Source of the DNA: an uncultured Bacteroidales bacterium
GTDB lineage: Bacteria > Bacteroidota > Bacteroidia > Bacteroidales > Muribaculaceae
Direction of reading: 5' to 3'
Length of the DNA stretch: 64,000 bases
Assembly: GCA_900542185.1 (NCBI GenBank)
Contig: UQMZ01000015.1
Location: forward strand, 1-64,000
Positions 7,611 through 15,483 of the stretch are shown here, in pieces (positions within the stretch are counted from its first letter, which is position 1; every line of letters starts with the position of its first letter). The notes below the pieces were generated by a model. It saw nothing but the letters and a program-made list of their open reading frames with translations. It was not told where the DNA came from and searched no databases. A program made the translations under genes and the position numbers.

Positions 7611-9548
7611 ATGATAAAGATTACATTTCCGGACGGAGGCGTCAGAGAGTACGCCGAGGGAACCACTCCGTTACAGATAGCCGAGAGCATCAGCCCGCGT
7701 TTTGCGGCCGACGTTCTGGCTGCTAAGATCAACGGCGAGGAATGGGACCTGGCACGCCCGGTGCAGGGAGACGCCAGGATAGAACTGTTCAAATGGGATG
7801 ATCCGGAAGGCAAGCACGCTTTCTGGCACAGCTCGGCACACCTGCTGGCCGAGGCGCTGCAGGAGCTGTATCCCGGCGTGAAGTTCGGTATCGGACCCGC
7901 CATCGAGAACGGTTTCTACTACGACATCGATCCGGGCGAGCACAAGATTACCGACGAGGACTTTCCGAAGATCGAGAAGAAGATGCTGGAATTAGCTGCC
8001 CAGAAGCAGCCGATAGTCCGTGCCGACATATCGAAGGAGGATGCTCTGAAGATGTTCGGCGACCGTGGCGAGGAGTACAAGTGCGAGCTTATCTCCGAGC
8101 TGGAGGACGGCCACATCACCACATACACCCAGGGCAACTTCACCGACCTGTGCCGTGGTCCGCACATCCCGAACACGGCACCTATCAAGGCCGCCAAGGT
8201 AATGTCGCTGGCCGGCGCCTACTGGCGCGGCGACGAGACACGCAACCAATTAGTGCGCGTGTACGGCATCACCTTCCCCAAGAAGAAGATGCTGGACGAA
8301 TACCTGGTGCTGCTTGAGGAGGCCAAGAAGCGTGACCACCGCATCTTAGGCCGCGACATGGAACTGTTCGCGTTCTCGCCGATGGTGGGCCAGGGTCTGC
8401 CCCTGTGGCTGCCCAAGGGCGCCGCGCTGCGCGACCGCCTGGAGCAGTTCCTCCGCAAGATTCAGAAGAAATACGGTTACCTGCAGGTAATCACCCCGCA
8501 TATCGGCAACAAGGCCCTGTACGTCACTTCCGGCCACTGGGCCAAGTACGGCAAGGACTCGTTCCAGCCCATACACACGCCCCAGGAAGGCGAGGAGTAT
8601 CTGCTGAAGCCGATGAACTGCCCGCACCACTGCGAGATATACAAGACATCGCCCCGCTCGTACCGCGACCTGCCGCTGCGCTTCGCCGAGTTCGGTACCG
8701 TGTACCGCTACGAACAGAGCGGCGAGCTGCACGGACTGACCCGTGTGCGCGGATTCACGCAGGACGACGCACACCTGTTCGTGACGCCCGACCAGATCAA
8801 AGAGGAGTTCCTGAAGGTGATGGACATCATTCTGTACATATTCCGTGCTCTTGATTTCCAGAACTACGAGGCTCAGATTTCGCTCCGCGACCCGAAGAAC
8901 AAGACCAAATACATCGGCAGCGACGAGAACTGGCACCTTGCCGAGCAGGCCATCATCGACGCCTGTGCCGAGAAAGGCCTGAAAGCCACCCAGGTGGAGG
9001 GCGAGGCCGCGTTCTACGGTCCCAAGCTCGACTTCATGGTGCGCGACGCCATCGGCCGCAAGTGGCAGCTCGGTACAATCCAGGTGGACTACAACCTGCC
9101 CGAGCGCTTCGACCTGACGTTTACGGGCGCCGACAATCAGAAGCACCGTCCCGTCATGATCCACCGCGCGCCGTTCGGCTCGATGGAGCGTTTCGTGGCC
9201 GTGTTGCTGGAGCACACCGCCGGCAACCTTCCCCTGTGGCTGATACCCACGCAGTGTGTGGTGCTCCCCGTGTCCGAGAAATACAACGACTATGCTCATA
9301 AGGTAGCCGCACAGCTCGAGGAGATGGACGTACGCGCCGAAGTGGACGACCGCAACGAGAAGGTGGGCCGCAAGATCCGCGACAACGAGATGAAGAAGAT
9401 ACCCTACATGATCGTTGTGGGCGAGAAGGAGCAGGCCGATGGTACCGTGGCCGTGCGCAAGCGCGGCGAGGGCGACTTAGGCGTGATGCCCGTGGCAGAT
9501 TTCGCTAAGATAATAAACGACGAGGTTTCGGCGTTTACAAAACAATAA
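7611..9548 (+). CDS. thrS: Threonyl-tRNA synthetase
   Basis: Class II synthetase charging tRNA-Thr. 645 residues, standard. N-terminal TGS domain (residues ~1-62), editing domain with HSSAHLLAEAL (HxxxH zinc-type site, ~residues 72-82), catalytic core with the zinc-ligand motif MNCPHHC near residue 335, class II motif 2 around FRYEQSGEL-type sequence (YRYEQSGELHGLTRVRGF), and a C-terminal anticodon-binding domain ending in EVSAFTKQ. First gene of the classic thrS-infC-rpmI-rplT operon, 10 bases before infC. Confidence 0.97.
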   Translation: MIKITFPDGGVREYAEGTTPLQIAESISPRFAADVLAAKINGEEWDLARPVQGDARIELFKWDDPEGKHAFWHSSAHLLAEALQELYPGVKFGIGPAIENGFYYDIDPGEHKITDEDFPKIEKKMLELAAQKQPIVRADISKEDALKMFGDRGEEYKCELISELEDGHITTYTQGNFTDLCRGPHIPNTAPIKAAKVMSLAGAYWRGDETRNQLVRVYGITFPKKKMLDEYLVLLEEAKKRDHRILGRDMELFAFSPMVGQGLPLWLPKGAALRDRLEQFLRKIQKKYGYLQVITPHIGNKALYVTSGHWAKYGKDSFQPIHTPQEGEEYLLKPMNCPHHCEIYKTSPRSYRDLPLRFAEFGTVYRYEQSGELHGLTRVRGFTQDDAHLFVTPDQIKEEFLKVMDIILYIFRALDFQNYEAQISLRDPKNKTKYIGSDENWHLAEQAIIDACAEKGLKATQVEGEAAFYGPKLDFMVRDAIGRKWQLGTIQVDYNLPERFDLTFTGADNQKHRPVMIHRAPFGSMERFVAVLLEHTAGNLPLWLIPTQCVVLPVSEKYNDYAHKVAAQLEEMDVRAEVDDRNEKVGRKIRDNEMKKIPYMIVVGEKEQADGTVAVRKRGEGDLGVMPVADFAKIINDEVSAFTKQ

Positions 9549-9558
9549 AATCCTGTTG

Positions 9559-10278
9559 ATGGAGAAAAAACCATTATTCACGGGACCGAAGCGTCCCATG
9601 GGGCCGAAGCCCCGGCCAGGTCAGCGACCCGGTCGCGACGACCGTCGCAACGACCCGTATCAGACCAACGAACGCATCCGCGCACGCGAAGTCCGATTGG
9701 TGGGCGATAACGTGGAGCAGGGCATCTATCCGATAGCCCAGGCCCTGAAGATAGCACGCAGCCAGGAGCTGGATCTCGTGGAAATCTCACCCACGGCCGA
9801 ACCCCCTGTATGCCGTGTGATCGACTACCAGAAATTCCTCTATCAGCAGAAGAAGCGCCAGAAGGAGCAGAAGCAGAAGGCCACGAAGGTGGTGGTGAAG
9901 GAGATCCGTTTCGGACCCCAGACCGACGACCACGACTATAACTTCAAGCTGAAGCATGCCCAGGGATTCCTGAAGGAAGGTTCGAAAGTGAAGGCATACG
10001 TGTTCTTCCGCGGCCGTTCCATCCTGTTCAAGGAGCAGGGCGAGGTGCTGTTGCTGCGTTTCGCCAACGATCTTGAGGACCTCGGTAAGGTGGAGATGAT
10101 GCCGGTGCTGGAGGGCAAGCGTATGACCATCATGATCACGCCCCTGAAGGCCGCGCCCAAGAAGGAGAAGCAGGCCGGCGAGCTCCGCAAGGACAAGCGC
10201 CCCGAAGCCCAGAAACCCGCCGAGGCCGCCAAGCCTGAGGTGAGCGACAACGAGGAGACTCCCGACGCAGCCGAGTGA
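9559..10278 (+). CDS. infC: Translation initiation factor IF-3
   Basis: Binds 30S and proofreads start-codon/initiator tRNA pairing. ATG at 9559 is used (MEKKPLFTGPKR). The N-terminal domain (NERIRAREVRLVGDN ... LDLVEISPTAEPPVCRVIDY) and C-terminal domain (VKEIRFGPQTDDHDYNFKLK) are intact. It carries a basic Pro/Arg-rich extension of about 35 residues before the N-domain and a Lys/Ala/Glu-rich tail of about 45 residues, giving 239 residues against ~180 in E. coli; such extensions are common in Bacteroidetes. Confidence 0.95.
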   Translation: MEKKPLFTGPKRPMGPKPRPGQRPGRDDRRNDPYQTNERIRAREVRLVGDNVEQGIYPIAQALKIARSQELDLVEISPTAEPPVCRVIDYQKFLYQQKKRQKEQKQKATKVVVKEIRFGPQTDDHDYNFKLKHAQGFLKEGSKVKAYVFFRGRSILFKEQGEVLLLRFANDLEDLGKVEMMPVLEGKRMTIMITPLKAAPKKEKQAGELRKDKRPEAQKPAEAAKPEVSDNEETPDAAE

Positions 10279-10368
10279 CAAGCCCCGTTGCACAGGAAAA
10301 CCAATTGAAAGAATTAGAGACCGTAGGCACTCGGTGCCGAGGTTAAAAACAACTAAAAATAAAACAAA

Positions 10369-10566
10369 ATGCCTAAAGTAAAGACCAATGCCGCGTCCAA
10401 GAAGCGCTTTGCGCTCACCGGCACGGGAAAGATCAAGCGTAAGCACGCTTATCACAGCCACATCCTGACGAAGAAATCGAAGAAGCGCAAGCGCAACCTG
10501 GACCACACGGGACTGGTGGCAAGCGCCAACCTCAAGCAGGTACGCGACCTCCTGAACCTTCGTTAA
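10369..10566 (+). CDS. rpmI: 50S ribosomal protein L35
   Basis: 65 residues, normal length and very basic. Begins MPKVKTNAASKKRF and contains KRKHAYHSHILTKKS, both typical of L35. The 90-base gap after infC holds a small hairpin (GGCAC/GTGCC, 10326-10338) and an A-rich stretch before the ATG, as often in Bacteroidetes translation starts. Confidence 0.97.
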   Translation: MPKVKTNAASKKRFALTGTGKIKRKHAYHSHILTKKSKKRKRNLDHTGLVASANLKQVRDLLNLR

Positions 10567-10681
10567 GATCGCACCGGGCCCGGGCCGGCAGCGCCCTTGC
10601 CCCGTATTACAAATTTATTAACCGAAATTCCAGCATATAAAGAGTGAATAAAGCCGCTGGATTTCAAAAACAGAAAAAAAG

Positions 10682-11029
10682 ATGCCAAGATCAGTAAATC
10701 ACGTGGCTTCACGTGCCAAGAGAAAGAAGATATTGAAACTGACGCGCGGTTACTACGGTAGCCGTCGCAACGTGTGGACGGTAGCGAAGAACACCTGGGA
10801 GAAGGGTCTGACCTACGCCTACCGTGACCGCAAGCAGAAGAAGCGCAACTTCCGCGCCCTGTGGATTCAGCGTATCAACGCCGCAGCCCGCCTGGAGGAC
10901 CTGAGCTACAGCAAGCTCATGGGTCTGATCCATGCCGCCGGTATCGAGATCAACCGCAAGGCTCTGGCCGAGCTGGCCGTGAACCATCCCGCAGCCTTCA
11001 AGGCCATCTGCGACAAAGTTAAGAAATAA
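10682..11029 (+). CDS. rplT: 50S ribosomal protein L20
   Basis: 115 residues. Begins MPRSVNHVASRAKRKKILK, then GYYGSRRNVWTVAK and a C-terminal domain with LSYSKLMGLIHAAGIEINRK. L20 assembles early on 23S rRNA and in several phyla represses its own operon. The 115-base gap before it contains a CCGGGCCCGG palindrome (10576-10585) and a CCAGC/GCTGG stem just upstream of the ATG, which could be the operator, but no known L20 leader is recognisable. Confidence 0.97.
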   Translation: MPRSVNHVASRAKRKKILKLTRGYYGSRRNVWTVAKNTWEKGLTYAYRDRKQKKRNFRALWIQRINAAARLEDLSYSKLMGLIHAAGIEINRKALAELAVNHPAAFKAICDKVKK

Positions 11030-11055
11030 TACGCCTCGGCGTGCAATATCCTACA

Positions 11056-11086
11056 GAGGGTGTGTCAATTCGCTTGGCACACCCTC
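11056..11086 (+). terminator. Strong hairpin after rplT (probable operon terminator)
   Basis: GAGGGTGTGTCAA (11056-11068) and TTGGCACACCCTC (11074-11086) form a 13-bp stem with one G-U and a TTCGC loop. No U-run follows, so termination may be factor-assisted. Confidence 0.65.
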
Positions 11087-11098
11087 GGTGGTATAGGG

Positions 11099-11217
11099 GC
11101 CGACGCTCCGCGCCGGAACATAACGGCTCCGCGCTGAAGAAAAACAAAAGCAGAACGGCTCCGCACTGAAGAAAAACAAAAGCATAACGGCTCCGCGCCT
11201 TTTAAATAAAAGTAACA
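11099..11217 (+). repeat. REP-like repeat plus 32-bp tandem repeat between rplT and the acyltransferase
   Basis: Bases 11099-11133 match 12341-12375 at 34 of 35 positions. The core CGGAACATAACGGCTCCGCG belongs to the family found in inverted form beside the RAYT gene at 56.8-58.1 kb. From 11122 a 32-bp unit (AACGGCTCCGCGCTGAAGAA... through an A-rich stretch) repeats at 11122, 11154 and 11186, the third copy incomplete. No ORF of interest crosses it. Confidence 0.75.
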
Positions 11218-11236
11218 AGAACATTCAGAACTCTTA

Positions 11237-12340
11237 ATGAATACGGTCATATCAATAGCGAAGGGAATAGCTATAATCCTGGTGGTGGTGGGCCATGCCG
11301 AAGGTCCGGCACTGCTCACCAGCTTCATCTATACGTTCCACATGCCGCTGTTTTTCATCACGGCGGGCTATTTCTTCAGCCGCAAATACCTTGCCGATCC
11401 ATGGACGTTCATATCCAAACGTATCAAGGGGCTCTATTTCCCTTTCCTGAAATGGAGCCTGCTGTTTCTGCTGCTGCATAACGTCTGGTTCCATTTCGGC
11501 ATCCTCAACGAGGAATACGGCAACTGGACCGGTGGCGTGACACATCCCTATACGTTCAATTCGGCCATGCGGCGCCTCGTGATGATGGTGACGGGTATGA
11601 ACGGCTACGATGAGTTCATGGCCGGCGCGTTCTGGTTTTTCCGCGGCCTGTTGGTGGCGAGCATAGTGTTCCTGCTTCTGTACAAGCTGCTGGACTCTCG
11701 TACGCGCTTCAAGCCAGAGGTGTGCGTGGCCGTAATATGCCTCTCGATGGTGGCGCTGACGGCGCTGCGCATACAGTGCGGCATCAAGATTTCCGTCATA
11801 CCCAACGGCGGATGGCGCGAGACGTGGGGAGTGTTCTTTTTCGGAATCGGGGTGCTGTACCGCAGGTTCGAGAGTACTATAGGCGACCGCTACTGGCTGT
11901 CGGGGCTGTGTCTGGCGTTCCTGTGTTTCGCGGCAGTGCAGCATTACAGCGGAATGAGCAATCGCGGCTTGTTCCGCGACCTGTGGACACTGCCGCTCAC
12001 CGGCACGGCGGGATTCCTGCTGACGCATCATGTCGCGGTGCTGATAGACCGCGGTGACACGTTGCTGCGCAGGTTCCTGGTCTTTACGGGCAACAACACC
12101 CTGTACGTTTTCGTATTTCATATCTTGGCATATAAGCCCGTGAGCCTGCTGAAGATATGGTGGTACGACCTGCCGTTCGGCCAGATAGGGTGTCACATGG
12201 TGATACACGACATGCGCCCCGACCTGTTCTGGATCCCATACACGATAGCCGGCGTTGGACTGCCGCTGCTGGTGTTGGCGGGATACCGGAAGCTAAAGGC
12301 TATATATGCGGCCCGCAGGCAACAACCGGCAGTGACATGA
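11237..12340 (+). CDS. Membrane acyltransferase (acyltransferase 3 family)
   Basis: 367 residues with about ten hydrophobic segments. The N-terminus has the family's catalytic-histidine region in the first helix (AIILVVVGHAEGP) and the FHMPLFFITAGYFFSRKY motif in the second, typical of O-acetyl/acyl transferases that modify polysaccharides or lipids at the inner membrane. C-terminal helices end in a basic tail. Substrate unknown. It stands alone and is bracketed by the same 35-bp repeat on both sides in the same orientation, which suggests a repeat-flanked, possibly exchangeable gene. Confidence 0.85.
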   Translation: MNTVISIAKGIAIILVVVGHAEGPALLTSFIYTFHMPLFFITAGYFFSRKYLADPWTFISKRIKGLYFPFLKWSLLFLLLHNVWFHFGILNEEYGNWTGGVTHPYTFNSAMRRLVMMVTGMNGYDEFMAGAFWFFRGLLVASIVFLLLYKLLDSRTRFKPEVCVAVICLSMVALTALRIQCGIKISVIPNGGWRETWGVFFFGIGVLYRRFESTIGDRYWLSGLCLAFLCFAAVQHYSGMSNRGLFRDLWTLPLTGTAGFLLTHHVAVLIDRGDTLLRRFLVFTGNNTLYVFVFHILAYKPVSLLKIWWYDLPFGQIGCHMVIHDMRPDLFWIPYTIAGVGLPLLVLAGYRKLKAIYAARRQQPAVT

Positions 12341-12440
12341 GCCGACGCTCCGCGCCGGAACAGAACGGCTCCGCGACGTGAAATCTCCGCGACGTGAGAT
12401 TTATGTGACGTGAGATTTCTGGGACGTGAGATCTCCGCGT
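12341..12440 (+). repeat. REP-like repeat plus GACGTGAGATT short tandem repeat
   Basis: Begins one base after the acyltransferase stop. 12341-12375 repeats 11099-11133. It is followed by four units ending in GACGTGAAAT/GACGTGAGAT(T) with spacing of about 15-18 bases, two of them preceded by CTCCGC. The ends share CTCCGCG, so the array is built from the last part of the REP-like core. Confidence 0.7.
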
Positions 12441-12509
12441 TGCGAACCATTGATTTGCAGGCGATAGCATTGTTAATTAACAAATAAAAGATAAACCAGG
12501 AGAGGTGGG

Positions 12510-12583
12510 ATAGTGTTGGAATAGTATAAGTGGAGTTGTAGGGATATCTTCAATCTTGAGTACACTATAAAACCTTATACTAT
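12510..12583 (+). promoter_or_regulatory. Interleaved inverted repeats over the porin start codon
   Basis: ATAGTGT (12510-12516) is complementary to ACACTAT (12562-12568), and ATAGTATAAG (12521-12530) to CTTATACTAT (12574-12583), which includes the ATG at 12582. The order A-B-A'-B' allows a pseudoknot or two exclusive hairpins in the mRNA leader. No TAnnTTTG box is seen nearby. Confidence 0.45.
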
Positions 12584-13925
12584 GAAAACACTCATACTCA
12601 CAGGCGCGATGCTTGGGGCATTGTGCATATTCCCGGCAACGGCGGCCGACACGCCGACCGGAAGTCCGGAACCGGAACCGGTAGCAACTGCGGAACCCAC
12701 GGCAATTGCGGACCCGGTGGCAACTGCGGAACCGACGGTGACCGAGTCACAGAAACCTGCCAAGAGCTGGCTCACTGAGCCTATGAGCGATCCGGATGTG
12801 GTGAGCACATCGGTAAAGCATCACGAGGAAGCCCGGACTCCCGAAGGCAAACCGAAATTCAGTTTCAAGCCCATGGCCCGAATCCTTGCCGATGGCGCGG
12901 TCTACGCTCCCGACGGTAACGGATTTACCGATGGCGTGCAGCTTCCCGACATGCGTATAGGCCTCAGCGCCGCTTACGGCAACTGGAACGCCAAGGTGGA
13001 CGTGGGCTTCGGTGGATTCAAGCTCAGCATCAAGGATGTGTTCATCCAGTACAGGATCAACGACAAGATGCTGGTTCGTGGCGGATACTTCGTGCATCAG
13101 TTCGGATTGCAGTCATCCACATCCAGTTCGTTCAAGAGCGCGTTCGAGGCTCCGACCACCGACGATTACTTAGCCGCCACGGCGCGTAACCTCGGTATCA
13201 TGTACAATCTGAGCCTGCCTAAATTCTTCATGGGTACGAGCGTGATATTCGGCAACAGCGACAACCTGACCGGCGACGGCATCACGCGCCAGAGCATCGG
13301 AGGCGTGGGCCGTTTCGTATGGCGTCCCATAGCACGCGACGGTGCGATAGTCCAGGTGGGCGTCAGCGCATGGTACCAGAGCCCGACGCACAAGCGCGGC
13401 GAGGATGGCAAGTCTCAGTCCGGCGCATTCAATTTAGGCGCCAATTTCCCGACGCGCGTGGCGAAGGTGAAGATGCTTGGTGCCGATGTCACGGATGCCG
13501 GCAATCAGCTGAAGCTCAGCCCCGAATTGCTGCTCTGCAAGGACCGCGTGGCCCTGGAGTCGCAGTATTACTATATGAACATCAACCGCATAGGGCGTCC
13601 GGCCTATCAGGTGCAGGGTGCATACGCATGGTTGCGCTGCCTTATTCTCGGCGACAGTCAGTACAGTTATTCGCCGTGGGATGCCGGCATAGCCATTCCG
13701 AAGCCCAGAACCTTAGAGCTTGTGGCCGGTTACGACTACACCAACGCCAGCTGTAAGGACATACGCGGCGGTATCAGCAACGACTACTCGGTGACGCTGA
13801 ACTATTATTTCAACAAGTATATGCTTGCCCGCTTAGGCTGGCGTTATACGGACGTGCGCGATTCGAGCGTCAGCCCCAAGCGTCACGTCAATATAATCCA
13901 GCTCCGGTTACAGTTTAAGTTTTAG
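12582..13925 (+). CDS. Outer-membrane porin (phosphate-selective porin O/P-like)
   Basis: 447 residues. Signal peptide MKTLILTGAMLGALCIFPATAA, then a low-complexity linker of repeated (V)ATAEPT/ADP units (residues ~24-52), then a barrel of alternating strands. Recognisable are FKPMARILADGAVY, the MRIGLSAAYGNWNAKVDVGF strand pair and VRGGYFVHQFGLQSSTSS, all typical of OprP/OprO-like Bacteroidetes porins, and the C-terminal aromatic strand IIQLRLQFKF. Likely passes small anions or nutrients; specificity unknown. The Pro/Ala/Glu repeats may vary in number. Confidence 0.85.
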   Translation: MKTLILTGAMLGALCIFPATAADTPTGSPEPEPVATAEPTAIADPVATAEPTVTESQKPAKSWLTEPMSDPDVVSTSVKHHEEARTPEGKPKFSFKPMARILADGAVYAPDGNGFTDGVQLPDMRIGLSAAYGNWNAKVDVGFGGFKLSIKDVFIQYRINDKMLVRGGYFVHQFGLQSSTSSSFKSAFEAPTTDDYLAATARNLGIMYNLSLPKFFMGTSVIFGNSDNLTGDGITRQSIGGVGRFVWRPIARDGAIVQVGVSAWYQSPTHKRGEDGKSQSGAFNLGANFPTRVAKVKMLGADVTDAGNQLKLSPELLLCKDRVALESQYYYMNINRIGRPAYQVQGAYAWLRCLILGDSQYSYSPWDAGIAIPKPRTLELVAGYDYTNASCKDIRGGISNDYSVTLNYYFNKYMLARLGWRYTDVRDSSVSPKRHVNIIQLRLQFKF

Positions 13926-13938
13926 GGAAGTTAATAAA

Positions 13939-14583
13939 CTAATGGTTGAAGCGGTTCATGGCGATGTCGGGGCCGGCGAGACAGAAAGTCGAGACGGCCT
14001 CGGCCGCACGCTTCAGCACTTCGGGCATCTTCGCGCGTTCTTCGGGCGGGAACTTGCCGAGCACGAAATCGATCTGTCCTCCCTTGGGGAAGTCGTTGCC
14101 CACGCCGAAGCGCAGACGGGCGTAGTTCTGGGTGCCGAGCTGTTCGGCTATGTTCTTCAGCCCGTTGTGGCCGGCGTCGGAGCCTGACTTACGCAGGCGC
14201 AGGGTGCCGAAGGGAAGTGCGAGATCGTCCACGACGACCAGCAGGTGATCCAGCGGCAGCTTCTCGTGGTTCATCCAGTATCGTACGGCCACGCCCGACA
14301 GGTTCATGAACGTGGAGGGCTTGAGCACCAGCAGCTCGCAGTTCTTGATACGTACTGTGGCCATGTCGCCGTAGCGGCCGGACCGGAAGCTGACGCCGGC
14401 GTCGTCGGCCAGACGGTCGGCCACCATGAATCCGGCGTTATGGCGCGTGCCTTCGTATTCGGGACCAATGTTGCCCAGACATGCTATCAGGTAACGTTTC
14501 ATATCGGTATCGGTGTTCCGGTCCGGAGTTTCCTCTGAGCGTTCAGACTTCCGGGACCCGAACAGACGTTTAAAAATATTCAT
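13939..14583 (-). CDS. pth: Peptidyl-tRNA hydrolase
   Basis: Recycles peptidyl-tRNA. 214 residues including an unusual basic N-terminal extension of 27 residues (MNIFKRLFGSRKSERSEETP); the canonical protein starts at MKRYLIACLGN, and the ATG at 14502 is an alternative start. Family motifs are present: EGTRHNAGF with the catalytic His, KPSTFMNLSG with the conserved Asn, and DDLALPFGTLRLRKSGSDAGHNGLK. Follows rplY on the same strand after a strong hairpin, the usual ctc/rplY-pth pairing. Confidence 0.95.
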   Translation of the reverse strand: MNIFKRLFGSRKSERSEETPDRNTDTDMKRYLIACLGNIGPEYEGTRHNAGFMVADRLADDAGVSFRSGRYGDMATVRIKNCELLVLKPSTFMNLSGVAVRYWMNHEKLPLDHLLVVVDDLALPFGTLRLRKSGSDAGHNGLKNIAEQLGTQNYARLRFGVGNDFPKGGQIDFVLGKFPPEERAKMPEVLKRAAEAVSTFCLAGPDIAMNRFNH

Positions 14584-14597
14584 GACTTCAATATATA

Positions 14598-14628
14598 GGC
14601 TCCATCCCGCAGTGTGTGGGATGGAGCC
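14598..14628 (-). terminator. Hairpin between rplY and pth
   Basis: GGCTCCATCCC and GGGATGGAGCC form a perfect 11-bp stem with a 9-base loop. In the minus-strand transcript it follows rplY and precedes pth by 15 bases. There is no U-run, so it may attenuate or protect the mRNA rather than fully terminate. Confidence 0.6.
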
Positions 14629-14649
14629 TTGAAAGTTTCTGTGGGTTGA

Positions 14650-15303
14650 TTAAGCCTGCTCAGCCTTGGCCTGTGCGCCACGGGCGGCACGGGTGAGCTG
14701 AACGGCGCATACCACGGCGTTCTTGGCGTTCATCAGCTCGAGGCCCTCGAAGTGGAGGTCGCCTACGGCCATGGACTTGCCCAGACCCAGGTTGTCGACG
14801 TTGATGACCAGACGTTCGGGAATCTCGTTGTAGAGAGCCTTTACCTTCAGCTTACGCATGGAGAGCGTGAGCTTACCACCGGCCTTGACACCCTCGGCGT
14901 GACCCTCGATCTTGACGGGAACTTCCATCACTACGGGCTTGTCGGGATATACCTGGAGGAAATCGATGTGAAGCAGAGTGTCCTTTACGGGCTGGAACTG
15001 CAGGTCCTTGATCACGGCCTTAACCTCCTCGCCGTTCAGGTTGATGTCAACCTCGAAGATGTCGGGAGTGTAGATGAGCTTGCGCACATCCTCGGCGCTT
15101 ACTACGATGTCAGTCGTGATCAGACCGCGCTTGGCATCGATCTCGACCAGCTTCTGGCCCTCTTTCAGAGTGCCGGTGTAGGGCAGCTCTACCAGAGCGC
15201 CACCGTTGATCACTGCGGGAATCTTGCCCTCGGCACGGAGAGCCTTCACCGACTTCTTGCCCAGCTCTGTACGCGGCTGAGCGTTCAATGCATACTTTTT
15301 CAT
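14650..15303 (-). CDS. rplY: 50S ribosomal protein L25 (long Ctc form)
   Basis: 217 residues, the two-domain TL5/Ctc form. The N-terminal 5S-rRNA-binding domain begins MKKYALNAQPRTELGKKSVK and includes the IPAVINGG turn; the C-terminal beta domain has FLQVYPDKPVVMEVPVKIEG and a final Ala-rich tail. Upstream of pth, as in many bacteria, with its own consensus promoter. Confidence 0.95.
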   Translation of the reverse strand: MKKYALNAQPRTELGKKSVKALRAEGKIPAVINGGALVELPYTGTLKEGQKLVEIDAKRGLITTDIVVSAEDVRKLIYTPDIFEVDINLNGEEVKAVIKDLQFQPVKDTLLHIDFLQVYPDKPVVMEVPVKIEGHAEGVKAGGKLTLSMRKLKVKALYNEIPERLVINVDNLGLGKSMAVGDLHFEGLELMNAKNAVVCAVQLTRAARGAQAKAEQA

Positions 15304-15373
15304 TTTCTTGTTGTTGTGTTACTCAAAACGGGCCTGTGCGGCGCGTTTCCCATCACACGGGATTTTTGCGGTG

Positions 15374-15405
15374 CAAAATTACAAATTTTATCCGATATTT
15401 GCAAA
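15374..15405 (-). promoter_or_regulatory. Promoter of rplY-pth
   Basis: Read on the minus strand: TTTG (15405-15402), 20 bases, TAATTTTG (15381-15374), an exact consensus. The leader to the rplY ATG is about 65 bases. Confidence 0.8.
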
Positions 15406-15435
15406 TTATTCTTTTTCAGTGTGTTGTCACAGTGT

Positions 15436-15466
15436 TTTGGAGTGTGATGATTTTATAGTAACTTTG
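15436..15466 (+). promoter_or_regulatory. Promoter of the GT8 gene
   Basis: TTTG at 15436-15439, 19 bases, TAACTTTG at 15459-15466. The ATG follows at 15484. It is back-to-back with the rplY promoter. Confidence 0.8.
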
Positions 15467-15483
15467 CTTTAAATTCATCGAAT

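Noticed and set aside
11030..11098. Bacteroidales-1 RNA downstream of rplT
   Set aside because: The known motif is often placed after L20 genes, but here only a single terminator-like hairpin without a promoter is seen in this short gap.
6064..12208. Long antisense reading frames (e.g. within 6064-6861, 8346-9299, 11252-12208)
   Set aside because: They lie fully opposite well-recognised genes (ndh/META, thrS, acyltransferase), have Ala/Arg/His-rich low-meaning translations, and arise from the strong third-position GC bias.
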